The notes under the pieces: generated by a model
Databases searched by the model: none
What the model was told of the DNA's origin: nothing
The model's input: only the letters and a program-made list of their open reading frames with translations
Origin: Siniperca chuatsi
Lineage: Eukaryota; Chordata; Actinopteri; Centrarchiformes; Sinipercidae
Direction: 5' to 3'
Length of the DNA stretch: 64,000 nt
Assembly (NCBI RefSeq): GCF_020085105.1
Contig: NC_058055.1
Location: forward strand, 13,283,822 to 13,347,821
Program-made: the position numbers and the translations under genes
In this document: positions 12,001-23,407 of the stretch, piece by piece
Position numbering within the stretch: position 1 is the stretch's first letter
How the letters are laid out: each line of letters starts with the position of its first letter

Positions 12001-12750
12001 ACTTGAGGCATCCAGTTTTTCTATCCCCAGAAAAGTGGTGCCCCCAACAATGTCAGTGTGCTTTCAGGTTTGATGAGGAAACAGAAGCACATTTATTGCA
12101 AAGATATTAACAACAAAACAGACGGTGGAGTCTTAAAAAACACTTTTGCGTCACAGGGTCAGGGTGCACCACACTATGAAAAGTAACAAGTTTAAGGATG
12201 ATATCAAGGTCATATTGCAAACATCACAGCTCAGCCTGCCATATTCAACAGCTAATACAGTAGATAGCATGCTACATTTTGTCAGATTTTAAAGGACATT
12301 TTAGGATATTTGCTTATTTATATCCTAAAATCCTATGGTTATGCAAAACAAATACTACAAATGACATCAGACATTACAAATAAGTGGCTGCAGTGCAATC
12401 TTTAATAGCTCCCTTTTACATTGCTTAGTCTACACAGGAACACTGAGGCCTACTTACAAGATGAGATGAGAAGATTGATACCACTCATGTCTCATGTGGT
12501 TTTATGGGGGAGAGCCAGGCCAGCTGATTCCAGTCTTTGTGCTAAGCTAAGCTAATCAGATGCTGGCTGTACTGTAGCTTCATATTTACCAGACTGATAT
12601 GAATGTAGTATTGGTCTTCGAACTCCCATTTCCCAAAATGTTGAACCATTCTTTATGATATGATATAATAAAATTAAAAACTAGGCTACATGAACAGGTA
12701 ATCACAGTCTAGTGTACACAAAACAGAGTACTGATGTCTTCATGGCTTCT
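9100..12750. other. Intergenic region between PIMREG and TMIGD1
   Basis: There is no coding exon that I can support on either strand. The sequence is AT-rich. A short TAATG tandem lies near 10366-10383, and a degraded foldback repeat starts at about 12425. The ORFs here are short and show no family signature. Confidence 0.6.
12425..12700. repeat. Foldback repeat (GAGAAGATTGATACCACTC family), degraded copy
   Basis: Words GAGAAGATTGATACCACTCATG, CAGTCTTTGTGCTAAGCTAA and TTTCCCAAAATGTTGAACCA mark a copy of the long-terminal-inverted-repeat element found more completely at 33900-34535 and 42490-42935. It covers the 3' flank of TMIGD1. Confidence 0.6.
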
Positions 12751-12791
12751 CTCAGAGTGAAGTAGAGAAGACCGGTTATTTTGGGCACAAC

Positions 12792-15447
12792 CTACTTGCA
12801 GCACTGTCAAAAAAGAAACAAAGCATTAAGAGGTTCAGTTTGTAGTGAGTCAGGATCAGTCTTTGTGCTTTATGTACATGTGTTTTGTGTTTTACCTTTG
12901 TAATTTTGTCCCACCGTGCAATAACGGCAAGAAGCGCAGTAAGGCACACCACCACTAGTCCTGCTAACATGGGCAGCAGTGGGAACTTCATGGTCTTTTC
13001 TACAGATGAGGAGGAAGAAGATGATCAAACCTCTTTTTCTATTCAACAGTGAGATGTGGCCTAAGCAAAATTGAGGAGTACTGATTGTGTGAACTGACCT
13101 GTTACTGTGACATTGAACATCTTGCTATGTTCTCCATAGATGGGAGAGTCCACTGTGCACTGATAGGTGCCTTCATGCAGGCTTTTCTCCACGAAATTGG
13201 CGCTTAGCTGGCTTGTAAAGCCATCATTGGTCACCGTGAAGCCACCTGCTTTTAGATCCACTGTGCTTCCATTCAGTGTCCAAGATATGGATGAGACTGG
13301 TGGATTGGCCCAGATATCACAGCGCAAGACTAACTCTGCCTCAGCTTCTACGACAACTTCCTCTGACCCAGAGAACTGTGGGTGATCTGAAGAGGAACAT
13401 CACAGAGAAAATATTAATCCTTTTTTAAAACAAATTGGAAACGAACCATTTTCTAAGTCTGATTTAAATTGTTTTCTCTCCTGTGTTAATGACTTAAGAA
13501 CAGGTTAAAAAAAGGTTTTGCCAGGATAATCTTTCTAAATTCCTTTTTTTTTCATCTGTGAAACAGGTGGGAAAAAAACTTTTGTTAGGTGAAAAAGACA
13601 GAAGCCTACTGCCAGAATCATTTTTTAAGTTACTTTTTTATTTTGCCATGCATTAAAAAGAGCATTCATGTTTCCTTCCAGGTGAGTTTCAATTTCTCCA
13701 TGCACTCTAAACACATACAGTACATACAGTATATTGTGTGTTAGCACGTTATGTAACATTACTGTCATGTCTTTCTTTTGGCTACAAATGTATTTTAATC
13801 AGTGCTTCACCTGGAAGAAAACATGAATCCTTTTAGTCCTGTTTAGAACATGGGATAGAGGTGCACTTCAGGCTCTTGTGGCCAAAATGACTATTACAAC
13901 AACAAACACTTGATCCTGATCCCGTGAAAAATGATTCTGACTAAAACTTTAGTTTTTAAACCAGATGAAAAAAAAGCAGCATTTTTAGCCATGCTAATGG
14001 CATGCCTCTATGGTTAGCAATGTCAATCTGTTGGTTGGTCTACCACTTTGGTCCAGAGTGAAATATCTAAACAACTATTAAATGAATTGCCATCACATTT
14101 TGTTCAGATATTCATGGTTCCCAGACAATGTATTCTAATGACTTTTCCTCTAAACTGAGATGGAGAACATGGTTAACTTTATACCTGAGAAACATCAGCA
14201 TGTTAGCTGATGTTAGCATTTAACTCAAAGCGCTGCTGTGCGTAAGCACAACCTCACACAGCTGCTAGGGTGGCTGTAGACTCTTAGTCTTTATCTATTT
14301 ATTTTGCAATTTGTTACTTCAGCTGTTACTTAACAAGAGTCTACAGCCACACTAGCGGCTCTGTGAGGCTGTACTAACACCAGCATGCTAACATGCTCTC
14401 ATTTACAATGCTAACATGCTGATCTTTAGTAGGTTTGCCATATTCACCATCTTAAGTAGGTTAGCATGTATGCTAACACAGTACAGGCTGATGGGAATGT
14501 CATTAGTTTTGCAGTTTTGGTCATAAACTAATATTCAACAAAGTGAAATCTTGACCTGACGCTAGACGAAAAGTTAAGGGATCACCAAAGTGATTACAAT
14601 TCTTTCTGCACAAAATTTCTGGCAATCCATCCCATAATTGTCAAGATATTTCACTCAAAACCACAACCTCAACCTCAATGTGGTAATAGAAAGGGATCAC
14701 CAATGTCGGTAGGATTCATCCTCGGGTACTATAAATGTCTAGACAAAAAATCATGGCAGTCCATCCAATAATTGTTGAGATATTTCAATCTGGACCAAAG
14801 CGATGGACCAACAGAACAACAATGCCATCCGTAGCGTGGCAAAAAATTCAGTAAACCTAAAAGCAATATATTAGTTATTAGCTACTAGTATTACTATTAA
14901 CATCATTCCAACATTTATTTGAAGGGACTCACATGTGACATTCAGGGTGACTGAGGCCCCAACTGTGGCATTTCTGCTCAGGTGGCAGGTGAAAGTGGCA
15001 CCATTGTCTTCATAGATGACGGGTGTAACACACACTCTGCTGCTACCCTTCATATTTTCTTCCTTCAGACTGACGACAGCACCATTCCTCAGCCAGACCA
15101 ACTCTTCATCGGCCTGACTCTCATGGCCTCCGTCAGCATGACAAACCAGAGACACAGTCTTCTCCAGCTCTGTCTGTATAACACCCTCACTGTTGACTTC
15201 TGGGACAGACTGGATCGTGACACCTTAGGAAAGAAAAGGGGGAGAAAGTGGAAACTTTAAGGGATGGCTGACTGAAGCAGTGAAAGCTTAGATTACACAA
15301 AAGTAGTGAGAAAAATCTTCTATTGGAATAATTTAACTGAAAGAAGTAAGTCTGTTAAATTCTTGCAAACCAGACATGCTTACCTAATGCCTGTGTTGCA
15401 CAGTACAGGAGCAAATGGAAAAGAAGGGGTTTGAACATCAACTTCAT
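12792..15447 (-). CDS. tmigd1: TMIGD1, transmembrane and immunoglobulin domain containing 1
   Basis: TMIGD1 is a single-pass adhesion protein of epithelial cells, reported in kidney and intestine. Coding exons are 15447-15384, 15223-14933, 13386-13099, 12999-12896 and 12803-12792, with GT/AG borders and consistent phase, giving about 252 residues (human 262). Exon 1 encodes a signal peptide with the hydrophobic core LLFHLLLYCATQAL. Exon 2 is the first Ig domain (SLVCHAD … VWLRNG … YEDNGATFTCHL). Exon 3 is the second (LVLRCDIWANPP … SISWTLNG … HEGTYQCTV). Each domain has its cysteine pair and the tryptophan. Exon 4 is a transmembrane helix, GLVVVCLTALLAVIARWDK, which aligns closely with human ACVVIFLTLCFGLIARRKK. 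The last coding exon is tiny (Cys-Cys-Lys-stop), and its acceptor is the least certain border. The cytoplasmic tail is about 12 residues shorter than in human. Confidence 0.87.
13985..14830. repeat. Two dispersed-repeat copies in inverted orientation inside a TMIGD1 intron
   Basis: The left arm (about 13985-14295) runs forward: CCACTTTGGTCCAGAGTGAA, ATTCATGGTTCCCAGACA, GGCTGTAGACTCTTAGTCTT. The right arm (about 14333-14830) carries the reverse complement of the same family: AAGAGTCTACAGCCAC, TTAGTTTTGCAGTTTTGGTC, TTGTTGAGATATTTCAATCT. Another copy of the family is at 31320-31800. Confidence 0.75.
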
Positions 15448-15575
15448 TTTACTCTTCCTTGGATAAACCTGAAGGTAAGGGAAAGAGCATTCCTTCAGAG
15501 TTTATTTAAAATTCTCATTTAATTAATTTAATCTTCACCAAATATTCAGCACAGAAAAAAATATAAAGCTGTGGC

Positions 15576-15637
15576 TGTCATGGTTTTGGGTTTGTGTTCA
15601 GCTAGTTAGAAGGCCATTTTGAATTTATTTTCCAGGT
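15576..15637 (+). repeat. Truncated LTR end of a Ty3/gypsy-type element
   Basis: TGTCATGGTTTTGGGTTTGT is nearly identical to the start of the LTR at 16343, and similarity continues for about 60 bases. The rest of this LTR is lost. Confidence 0.55.
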
Positions 15638-16342
15638 AATAAAATGGTAATTTCCAACCTCAAAGAAAGTCTCCAGGCTACTTCCCTGCCTGCTAGTCTT
15701 CTGCCTGCACCTCAGCTTGTTCCTGCCCGGGGGCCAATTTTGGGGAGTACCTCCAGAAGGAAGCGTGGTTCCCGCCAACATCATGCCTCAGCGCTGCCCA
15801 GCTGCTCATCCTCACAGTCGCCCAGCTGCTCGTCCTCACAGCTGCCCAGCACCACAGAGACTCAGCCAGCGCCTCTGAGCTGTCATCAGTCCTGCGCCAG
15901 TGCTGCGTTGGTCTCCAGTTCCTGCGCCACAAGCACCGCAACCAAGTCCTGTCCAGGTTGGGCTGCAACCTCCTTGACTTTCTGTGCTGCAGCACACTCC
16001 TGAATCTCCTGAGCTGCAGCAGCCTTCTGATCTCCACCAGTCTCCAGAGGGACTTCGCCTTCACCGCCGACCTCCAGTCCGACCTCCAGAGGGACTTCGC
16101 CTTCGCCGTCGACCTCCAGTACGACCTCCAGAGGGCTTTCGCCGTCGTCACCGGCCTCCTGAGTTGCCCCAGACCGTCTGGTCATCTCCCAGACCTGCTC
16201 AGGCCTTCAGCCCTGCCTCCCGGTCACCCTCCTGACCTGCTCTGCTCATCTGTCCTGCCCTTGGACCGTCTGCCTGAGGTCTCCTCTTCAGACTTGTTTG
16301 TTGAAAGGACGTCTGGGAGCTGTCCCTTGGGCGGGAGGGTAC
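15638..16342 (+). mobile_element. 3' internal remnant of an LTR retrotransposon ending in a polypurine tract
   Basis: GC-rich sequence with repeated CAGCTGCTC and GACCTCCAGAGGGACTTCGCC units fills the space between the two LTR pieces. It is open in several frames on both strands because of its composition. It ends in GGGCGGGAGGGTAC, a good polypurine primer, directly before the LTR start TGTCATGG. This is the structure expected at the 3' end of a gypsy-type element. No recognisable integrase remains. Confidence 0.55.
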
Positions 16343-16819
16343 TGTCATGGTTTTGGGTTTAGGTTCAGCTATTTCATGTTATTTTGAAATATTCTCCTTC
16401 CCTCATGTGTCTTGTAGTTTTGCTTCCTGTCTTGGTTTTCCTTTCCCGTGAGTTTTGATTGCCCTGATTAGTGTAACCTGTGTCTCGTTCTCTCCTCTAC
16501 CTGACTGTATTAAAGTCTGTGTGTTTCCTTTTTCAGATTGTCTTTGTCGTTTGTCAAGCGTCCTGGCCTTGGTTTCCTGTGTGTTCATTTTAGACTATCT
16601 TCTGTTTCTTTTGGACCTTGTATGGATTTTTGGATTTTGAACCTTACCTGTTCCTTGTTGGATTTGTTGGCCTGTCTTGGACTACCTTCCCGATTTGGGC
16701 CTCTGCCTGCCTAACTATCCGTGTAAGCCTTTCTTCTTAAATAAATTACTGAACTGCATCTGCTCAGCCTGCGTTCCCTCGTGTTCCCTATTTCCCTGTT
16801 TTTTGACACCAACATAACA
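16343..16819 (+). repeat. 3' LTR, about 477 bp
   Basis: The LTR begins TGTCATGG after a polypurine tract and ends CCAACATAACA, giving TGT…ACA ends. It carries a possible poly-A signal (AAATAAATTA, near 16738-16747). The matching 5' copy at 15576 is truncated, so no target-site duplication can be read. Confidence 0.65.
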
Positions 16820-18420
16820 GTAGCTCAAGATGTGTTGCAGTGACACTCTGAAATTTATTTGCATTAATTAAATTATAACTTTATAGGCTTATGTCTTTTT
16901 TTGTGTTTTTATATTACCTTGTTTCCTTTCTTAATGCCTTTATTTTATGCAAAGCACATTTCCTAGTTGTTGAAAGGTGCTATAAAAATAAACTTGCTTT
17001 GCCTAATATTCTCAGTTGTTTTCCTCAACCTTGTTAGGCTACCAATCATCTGTGACACAAACAACAATACTTCACACGTTAATCATCTGTTTTTACCATT
17101 GGTATAAATTTCTTTCCTCTCTTTCAGTTTCTTTGTGAGCCAAACCTTTCTCCTGTGCCTTTCTAATGGGCCTAAAACAATCAAATTGTTGAACAGGCTT
17201 ACAGAATACTTGAACAAAGACACGAACACAAAAAGGCTACTATTCCTCTGCTGTTTAAAGAATATGTAATGCATGACTTGTAAGCCAAGATGATCAAGCA
17301 GCAGTAATCCAATTTAAATAACAGTACATGAGGTAACAAAATGCTTGTCATCTCCAATTTTGTGCATGAGTGATGTATCAAGATGATGATGACTTTTTAA
17401 GCATTGGTTTAGGAGTCCAAATTCAGGAAAATGCTTTGTAAAAAACATTTTTTGTAAATTGTTTGCATCCTGAGGTGACTAAGAGGTACGTACCTGATTA
17501 TTTCTTCTTATTCCTTGTCTGTGTTTTCTTTTCCCTGTGTGTCAATATGAGGATGTGGAGAACTGTCCCAATCTTAAGTACCTCTTATATGCTTCACATG
17601 CAGATGAGGAAACTTTTATAACTCCCCTCGCTGTTTCCAAATGAGTTTCTCATCATTCTACCTGCCTGTTCCTGTCAACCTGTCAACACCCTTCCAGTCC
17701 TCCCACCTCCTGATTTTTTTTTCTTTTTTATTGTTGCATACTTATAATGTGCAAACACAAGGAAACTTTTTATTGGCTATAGCCATGGCACTAAAACCTC
17801 TTGGGTGTGGATGCAAGGTTTAAAATACACATTTTACAGGCTCTTTTCATATTTTATTTTAATAGTTAAAGGTTTTTAACGCCCATGACGCATTGATAAT
17901 GCAATTTGCTAATGTATTTGACAATATAGGCCTATATATTTGTTGATGAAGCAAGTCACTGTGGAAGCCAACAATTAGTTTTAAAACTTGTAAAAGTCAC
18001 AACAAAATGTAAAATAACTTTTTTTTGTCTGCAAATATATATATATATTTATATAAACCTTATTGTTTTTTTTATTTCATTGTATGTTAACCTAATGTGA
18101 GAAGAGAACGGTGTTCAAGCTACTTTGATGTACCTGAATAAATAGACATGGATGTGATTATGAAGTTTGGGGGATTACTTCCTTGTGCACTCTGCTCTTT
18201 CTTCCTGGTAATGTCAGATGAATGACAGTACACAAAAGACCAAAGTAGTTTGTGTATTGATATAAAAACAAGTAATAAACTGCATCTTTGTCATAAGCTG
18301 ATAACAAAGCTGTGAAGTACCAAATGCAGTAGTGCTTTCAAATTTGTACTTTAAACACCAGCGAGCATGTAAGGCTCTCCTCTGACAAATTCTTTACTGC
18401 ACAGAATGTAATACATTTTC
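16820..18420. other. Intergenic, no gene seen
   Basis: AT-rich sequence without a supported exon. A retroposon-tail-like fragment (AAAGCACATTTCC…GGTGCTATAAAAATAAACTT) lies at about 16955-17005. ORFs of 60-63 codons lack any family signature. Confidence 0.55.
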
Positions 18421-18423
18421 AGT

Positions 18424-18496
18424 TATCAGTTGTGGAAAGAAACTAAACACATTTACTCAAGAACAGGACTTAGGTATAATTTTGAGGTACTCCTTA
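18424..18496 (-). repeat. Inverted fragment of the AAGTAAAAGTACTC repeat family
   Basis: GTTGTGGAAAGAAACTAAAC, ACATTTACTCAAG and TTTTGAGGTACTCC are the reverse complement of the end of the repeat seen at 3508-3735. Confidence 0.5.
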
Positions 18497-18670
18497 AAGT
18501 GTTATGGCTATGCCGGAATCTGAGGTGTTTCTATGTGTTGTCCACTGTTGGTCCCTCTCCTGCATTATGTCTGTGTGTGCTGGCGGGGCACGGCCCCGGG
18601 ACTCTCCAATCAGACAATGACACACCTGCACTGAGTTTGCACTTGAGTCCACCTTTGTAGATCATAACAG

Positions 18671-20032
18671 AACGATCTGGCCAACATTATGGACTCAGCA
18701 AACTCAGGCTTGCTCCCGCTCAATCCGGAAATATGCCAGATCGAGTCAGACTCACTTCGCCAGGCTCTTGCCACACAGGAAGTTCTCGTCGGTCAACACG
18801 AGCAACTCCTCCGAGATGTGGTGGAGAACATTAAGGCTCTATCCACACACCAGGATGGGAAGCCAGGTGGATCTGGTATCCCAACAGCTTACCAGCCCAG
18901 CTCCGGCACTCCAGCCCAGCCAGCTCAGCAATGCTCCCTAGTTTTTGAGCAGCAACCATCCACCTATGTCACCGATAAAGCTAAGATTACCTACATTATA
19001 GGCTTGCTCAGCGGCAACGCACTAGCCTGGGCCACTGCTTCATGGGAGACTCAGCCTGCCATTAGCTCCTCTTTCACTAGCTTTATCGCCGAAATGTGAA
19101 AGGTGTTTGATCACCCCAGGCGGCTACTACATATCTGACAGGGGCCTCGAAGAGTTCTCCATTGAATTATGGACACCAGCCACGGACTCTGGATGGAACG
19201 ATGTTTCCCTGCAAGGGGTTTTTTTGAATGGGGCTGAGTGAACGCATCAAGGACGAACTAGCTGCGAGAGAGGAGACCACCAACCTTGATGTGTTAATCT
19301 CACTAGCCATCAAGATGGACAACCGCTTCAGGGAACGAAATAGAGAGAGAGCTAGCCGAGCTCAACACCAATCGCTGGCACCCGTAAGTCAGAGGTTCCC
19401 CCCTGGTCCACCAGCTATCCATTATTCAGACAACAGTTCACCCCCAGCCCCGCCATGTGAGGATCCCATGCAGTTGGGTTGGGCCCACTTGACGCCAGAG
19501 GAGCACTTCTGCAGAAGCAGGAATAACGGAGGAACATCTGTCTACACCCATAAACGCCAACACCTTGGATGGAAGACTTTTGGCCCTAGTCACCCGTCAG
19601 ACGTGTCAGTCCTCCTGATTCTCTCTGGCAACCATCAGGAGACAATCCGGTTTCACCTCATTACCTCTCCTCACACCCCAATAATTGTGGGACAGCCCTG
19701 GCTCTGTCGACACAACCCGCACATCGATTGGACCATCGGCAGAGTGGTCAGTTGGAGTCCTTTTTGCATGTCCTCTTGTCTACAATCCGCTTGTATCCGC
19801 TTGTCCCCCTACAGAGGGAGCCCTCACCCCATCTGTACCTGAAGAGTTAGACTTGACATCCATTCCCACTGCTTACCATGACCGCAGCATGGTTTTCTGC
19901 AAACAGCAAGCTCTCTCCTTACCACCACATTGGCCGTACAACTGTGCCATCGACCTGCTCCCTGGAGCCCCCATGGCTTCCAGCTGGCTCTACAACCTGT
20001 CACGCCCCGAGAAGGAGTTGAAGCGCGTTATT
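18671..20032 (+). mobile_element. Truncated Ty3/gypsy (sushi-like) retrotransposon: gag and start of pol, decayed
   Basis: The segment begins just after an LTR-like end (ATCATAACA). ATG at 18689 opens a gag-like frame of 136 codons that contains LLSGNALAWATASWE, a sushi-class gag signature. The frame is then broken. A second open stretch at 19228-19842 carries the gag end (CEDPMQLG…LTPEEH), where a CCHC zinc knuckle would normally follow but is missing. It runs on into a region around the aspartic protease and beyond ([20 protein letters not shown]). A third stretch, near 19850-20000, has the pol-start signature [18 protein letters not shown]. The remaining reverse transcriptase, RNase H and integrase are absent. 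The element is not functional. Confidence 0.82.
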
Positions 20033-20275
20033 TTTTTCCGGATTAGTACTGAATACCGGATTTTCCGACCTGAAAATGTGACCCACGTGAATCATGTAGA
20101 TCCGAAAAAAATATTTTATGGTCATGCTAGCTGCTCTGTCCTCTCCTCTGTGTGTTTGACTGAGGGCGGGGCTCAGCTCCTACACACACGCACACACACA
20201 AGCAGCGGGCAGCAGAGCAGAGAGGCCATGGTGGAGACAGTGAACCAGGTGAAGTGAAGGTAACGTTTTACTCGA
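20033..20275. other. Unassigned segment after the gypsy fragment
   Basis: A GGATTAGTACTGAATACCGGATT-type segment and a CA-rich stretch (20180-20200) precede the words AGCAGCGGGCAGCAGAGCAG. It has the look of the 5' end of another inserted element, but no coding signature is visible. Confidence 0.3.
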
Positions 20276-20699
20276 GTTGACGACAACTTGAGTAAAAAGT
20301 AGAAAAGTGATATTTCCACCTGCTTTGTCCACAGTTGTTGCTACAACCACAGCGTGCTTGTTAGACATACTGTAATTCTAATAGTTTTGGAAATAAATGC
20401 AGACATATGTAATGGTTGCTTGCAGATTTGCATATCATAGAAGACTGGATTACTGTCCTTGGCGGAGGTCAGTGCTCTGAGTGCCCTTCTAGTTTTGAAA
20501 TTGCTAATTTAAGTGAGAGTTCCGTTCCATTACTGTGGTTTATGGAATTCCCTGCTCAGTAACCAAGGTAACTGTAGCAGGCTAACTGTCAAGCTTAATT
20601 TAGCTGTGTTTTAAAGAATTTCCAACAGGCAGAAACAGAATCAAAGACATAATGTGACCAAGCATAAATTTACTTTAATTCCAAAGAACATGTAAATGA

Positions 20700-20825
20700 A
20701 ACAAGTAAATGGACTGCATTTATTACTCAAAGCGCTTTGCACTACATCAGCATTCACACACACATTCATACACTGATGGCAGAGACTGTCATGCAAGGTG
20801 CCCACTGCTCATCAGAAATAAAGCA
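20700..20825 (+). repeat. Dispersed teleost repeat (GGACTGCATTTAT … GGTGCCCACTGCTCATCAG)
   Basis: ACTCAAAGCGCTTTGCACTA, ACACATTCATACACTGATGG and CATGCAAGGTGCCCACTGCT follow the order of a very common percomorph repeat. Confidence 0.6.
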
Positions 20826-20929
20826 AGTTAAGAAAATAATGTCTTACCACTTTCACTGTCTTTAGAAGCCAATAGGTTATTTGACAGAGGCCCAGGCTAT
20901 ATAAGCAGTGCATCTAAAGATCAGTTACA

Positions 20930-22470
20930 ACCAACTATGGCATGTCTATTCCTCAGATACTACACAAAGCCTTTACATCCTCCACCCTACGGGTCTTCAG
21001 AGACATAAGTAATCCACTGGGCTTACCTGATGAGTTTCTGTGGGAGAGGCACAGCTTCAGTAGGCCCAGTATAGTTTACCTACAGATGGGTGACAAATTA
21101 AAGGAAAAACCAACATGAAGTGTCTTAGTATGGAGGCAGGCCACCACGTGGCCCCAGAACAGCTTCACTGCTTCCCGCATCCACCCAAACCTGCTTCTGT
21201 ATGGCTACTTTATATTAGGACTGCAGGACTGCACCATGGATTTATCAATACACAGCACAGTTAGGCTACTAATATTTCAGAGCCAGGGTCAGGGCCATAG
21301 ATTATAACTTGCACAAACCTCAGTCAGATAAAGGATCACTGAGTCAGACTAACAAATGAACATTCAAATGAACAACCCCTCTGCCCCTGCACTCTCTCTG
21401 CTACTAGGGGATGGAGAGGGGGGATGGCAGGTTAACAAGGGGGATTCATTTTGGTAATTGTGCTAACAAGGGGGATGACATCCCCCCTCATATCGCCTAC
21501 TGTCCATTGGTGTTCAACTGGGTTGAGATGTGATGACTGTAAAGGCCGTAGTATTTTATTCACATCATTTTCATACTCACCAAACCATTTAGCGAGCCCC
21601 GGTGCAAGCATCTACATTTTATATGCTTCTCCACTCTTTTATTCAGGTTTGATTTGTGTCCCGTCTGTATGTAGTCTGCTGGAACCACACATAAGGAAGC
21701 ACACTCGCCATAGCCAAGCCTTGACCACTGTTCAGTCTGTCTGCATAGTTCTTAGTATTCTTTGTAGTGATGTGTCAGTTGCGAATGAGTCGGCTTGTTT
21801 GACATATCCCACTTTTTAACCATCAATATGACAGAATATTTCTATGTGTTGCAGTTGAAGGATCTTGCATATTTATTTCTTTATTTCTTGCAACAAATGA
21901 GAATGTAACTTAGGCAATGACCGTCAGAAGTGGGACTATATGATGAGCCATTTTGGAGCTGAAAGAGCCAGCTCTCAGAAGGGAAGAGAGCCACAAGATC
22001 CGGCTACCCACAAAGAGCTGTAATTCCCATCACTATTTCTTTGTCTTTGCACAGAGATTTGCACAAGGCAAGATAATGTTGTTACTACCCACGGTTTACT
22101 TAATCTACTTGAACCTTAAGAATGTCATTATTTAACACTTATTCTGTAGGGGAGTTTAATGTAGTTCTGCTTGGGTGTATGCCGTACTTGCTCACACCCT
22201 ACCGAGATCTAGCAACAGAAGCAGAGAGGGCCTTCAACCATGCCTACAGAAAAACCATGGCATGAATTGAGATGGTAGGGTTACTCCAGACAGGGCCTGT
22301 GATATCACCATAGCCTGTGCAGTCTTGCACAACATTGCCACCCTACGCTGTGAAATATTGCCCAGAATGTTGCTGGAGGAGCAATGGGAAGACACTGACC
22401 CAGCCCTTCAGGAACCCATAGATGGAAGAACTGTGAGGGACCTTTGCAAAAATACCTATTTCAGTTAATC
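20930..22470 (+). pseudogene. Decayed Harbinger (HARBI1-like) transposase
   Basis: Two recognisable segments remain. Near 20955-21085 the plus strand encodes a HARBI-type N-terminal stretch (RVFRDISNPLGLPDEFLWER). Near 22155-22440 it encodes the C-terminal part of the DDE domain region: LLTPYRDLATEAERAFNHAY, a broken VIE-like position, then ACAVLHNIATLRCE. Stops interrupt both, and the middle part (about 21400-21830) does not read as transposase. The element cannot be active. Its terminal inverted repeats were not located. Confidence 0.7.
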
Positions 22471-22964
22471 CCCATTTTATTCATGATCACCTTTGTTTTG
22501 GAGTGAACCCTTTTATTTAAAAGCTTAGCATTTATAATTTAAGAAAAGAAAGTGTGCCAAAGTTGTTTTGAAGTTATTTATTCGTTCACTTGATTTGTTC
22601 AAGCTGTGAAGACAAAACAAAAAACATTAAATAAAGTCCAAACCATGACCTTCTGCTGTGTTTAGATTTATACATCTTTCTCCAGTTTTTACTTTCAGTA
22701 CTTCATGTCCAGTTTCTGACTTTCAATGCCAATTTGCAGATTATGTTTGGAAATCGAATGGACATCCTGTGATGTGCCGATGCTGTGTGCGAATTATAAA
22801 CTGCTCATTACTCCTGTTTCACTGGCAGATACCACTGCCCATCGGCATACTGGTGGTATGCCACTTTGACTATGCCGCTACTGTTAGGTAAGGGGAAACA
22901 AATATTGACAGGAAAACAGTCTTTTACAAAATGCCTGTCGAACAGCAGTGACACACCACCGGTC

Positions 22965-23407
22965 AAAAACAAATATCAACACATTCTGATCAGTCACCAT
23001 GACTATTATATCAGCAATAGTCATACAGAATTTCTCACAATAATTTAGAAAAACAAAACCTTTGTTTATTGTATCTAAATATGAATTGATGCACTACATA
23101 GCATGTACAGACCTCTAAAAGCAACTAAAACGTGTAGGCCTATCTATTTTCCCATTTTAATATTCCTTATTTTTCCTATATGTTGCTTTTATCTTTTTAT
23201 TCATTTATTTGTTTTTTCGCTTTCAATGTACCCATTTGTTATGTATGCCTGGTTTCTTATTTGTCTTGTTGTTTACCCCTTGCTCTAAATGTTGTGTCTG
23301 TATGTTGATTAAGACTCCATAATTATGTCTTCGACCGCTATTTATGTAGCTGTAACTGTTTGAACAGTCATGGTGACTGATCAAAATGTGTTGGTATTTG
23401 TGTTTTA
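22965..23407. repeat. Foldback element with about 40-bp imperfect terminal arms
   Basis: The left arm at about 22965-23005 (ending in ATCAGTCACCATGACT) is the reverse complement, with only a few mismatches, of the right arm at about 23366-23407 (starting AGTCATGGTGACTGATCA). About 360 bases lie between. Confidence 0.7.

Noticed and set aside
15644-16362. Long overlapping ORFs on both strands (up to 152 codons)
   Set aside because: They are open in many frames because of GC-rich short repeats in the LTR element remnant. They are not independent genes.
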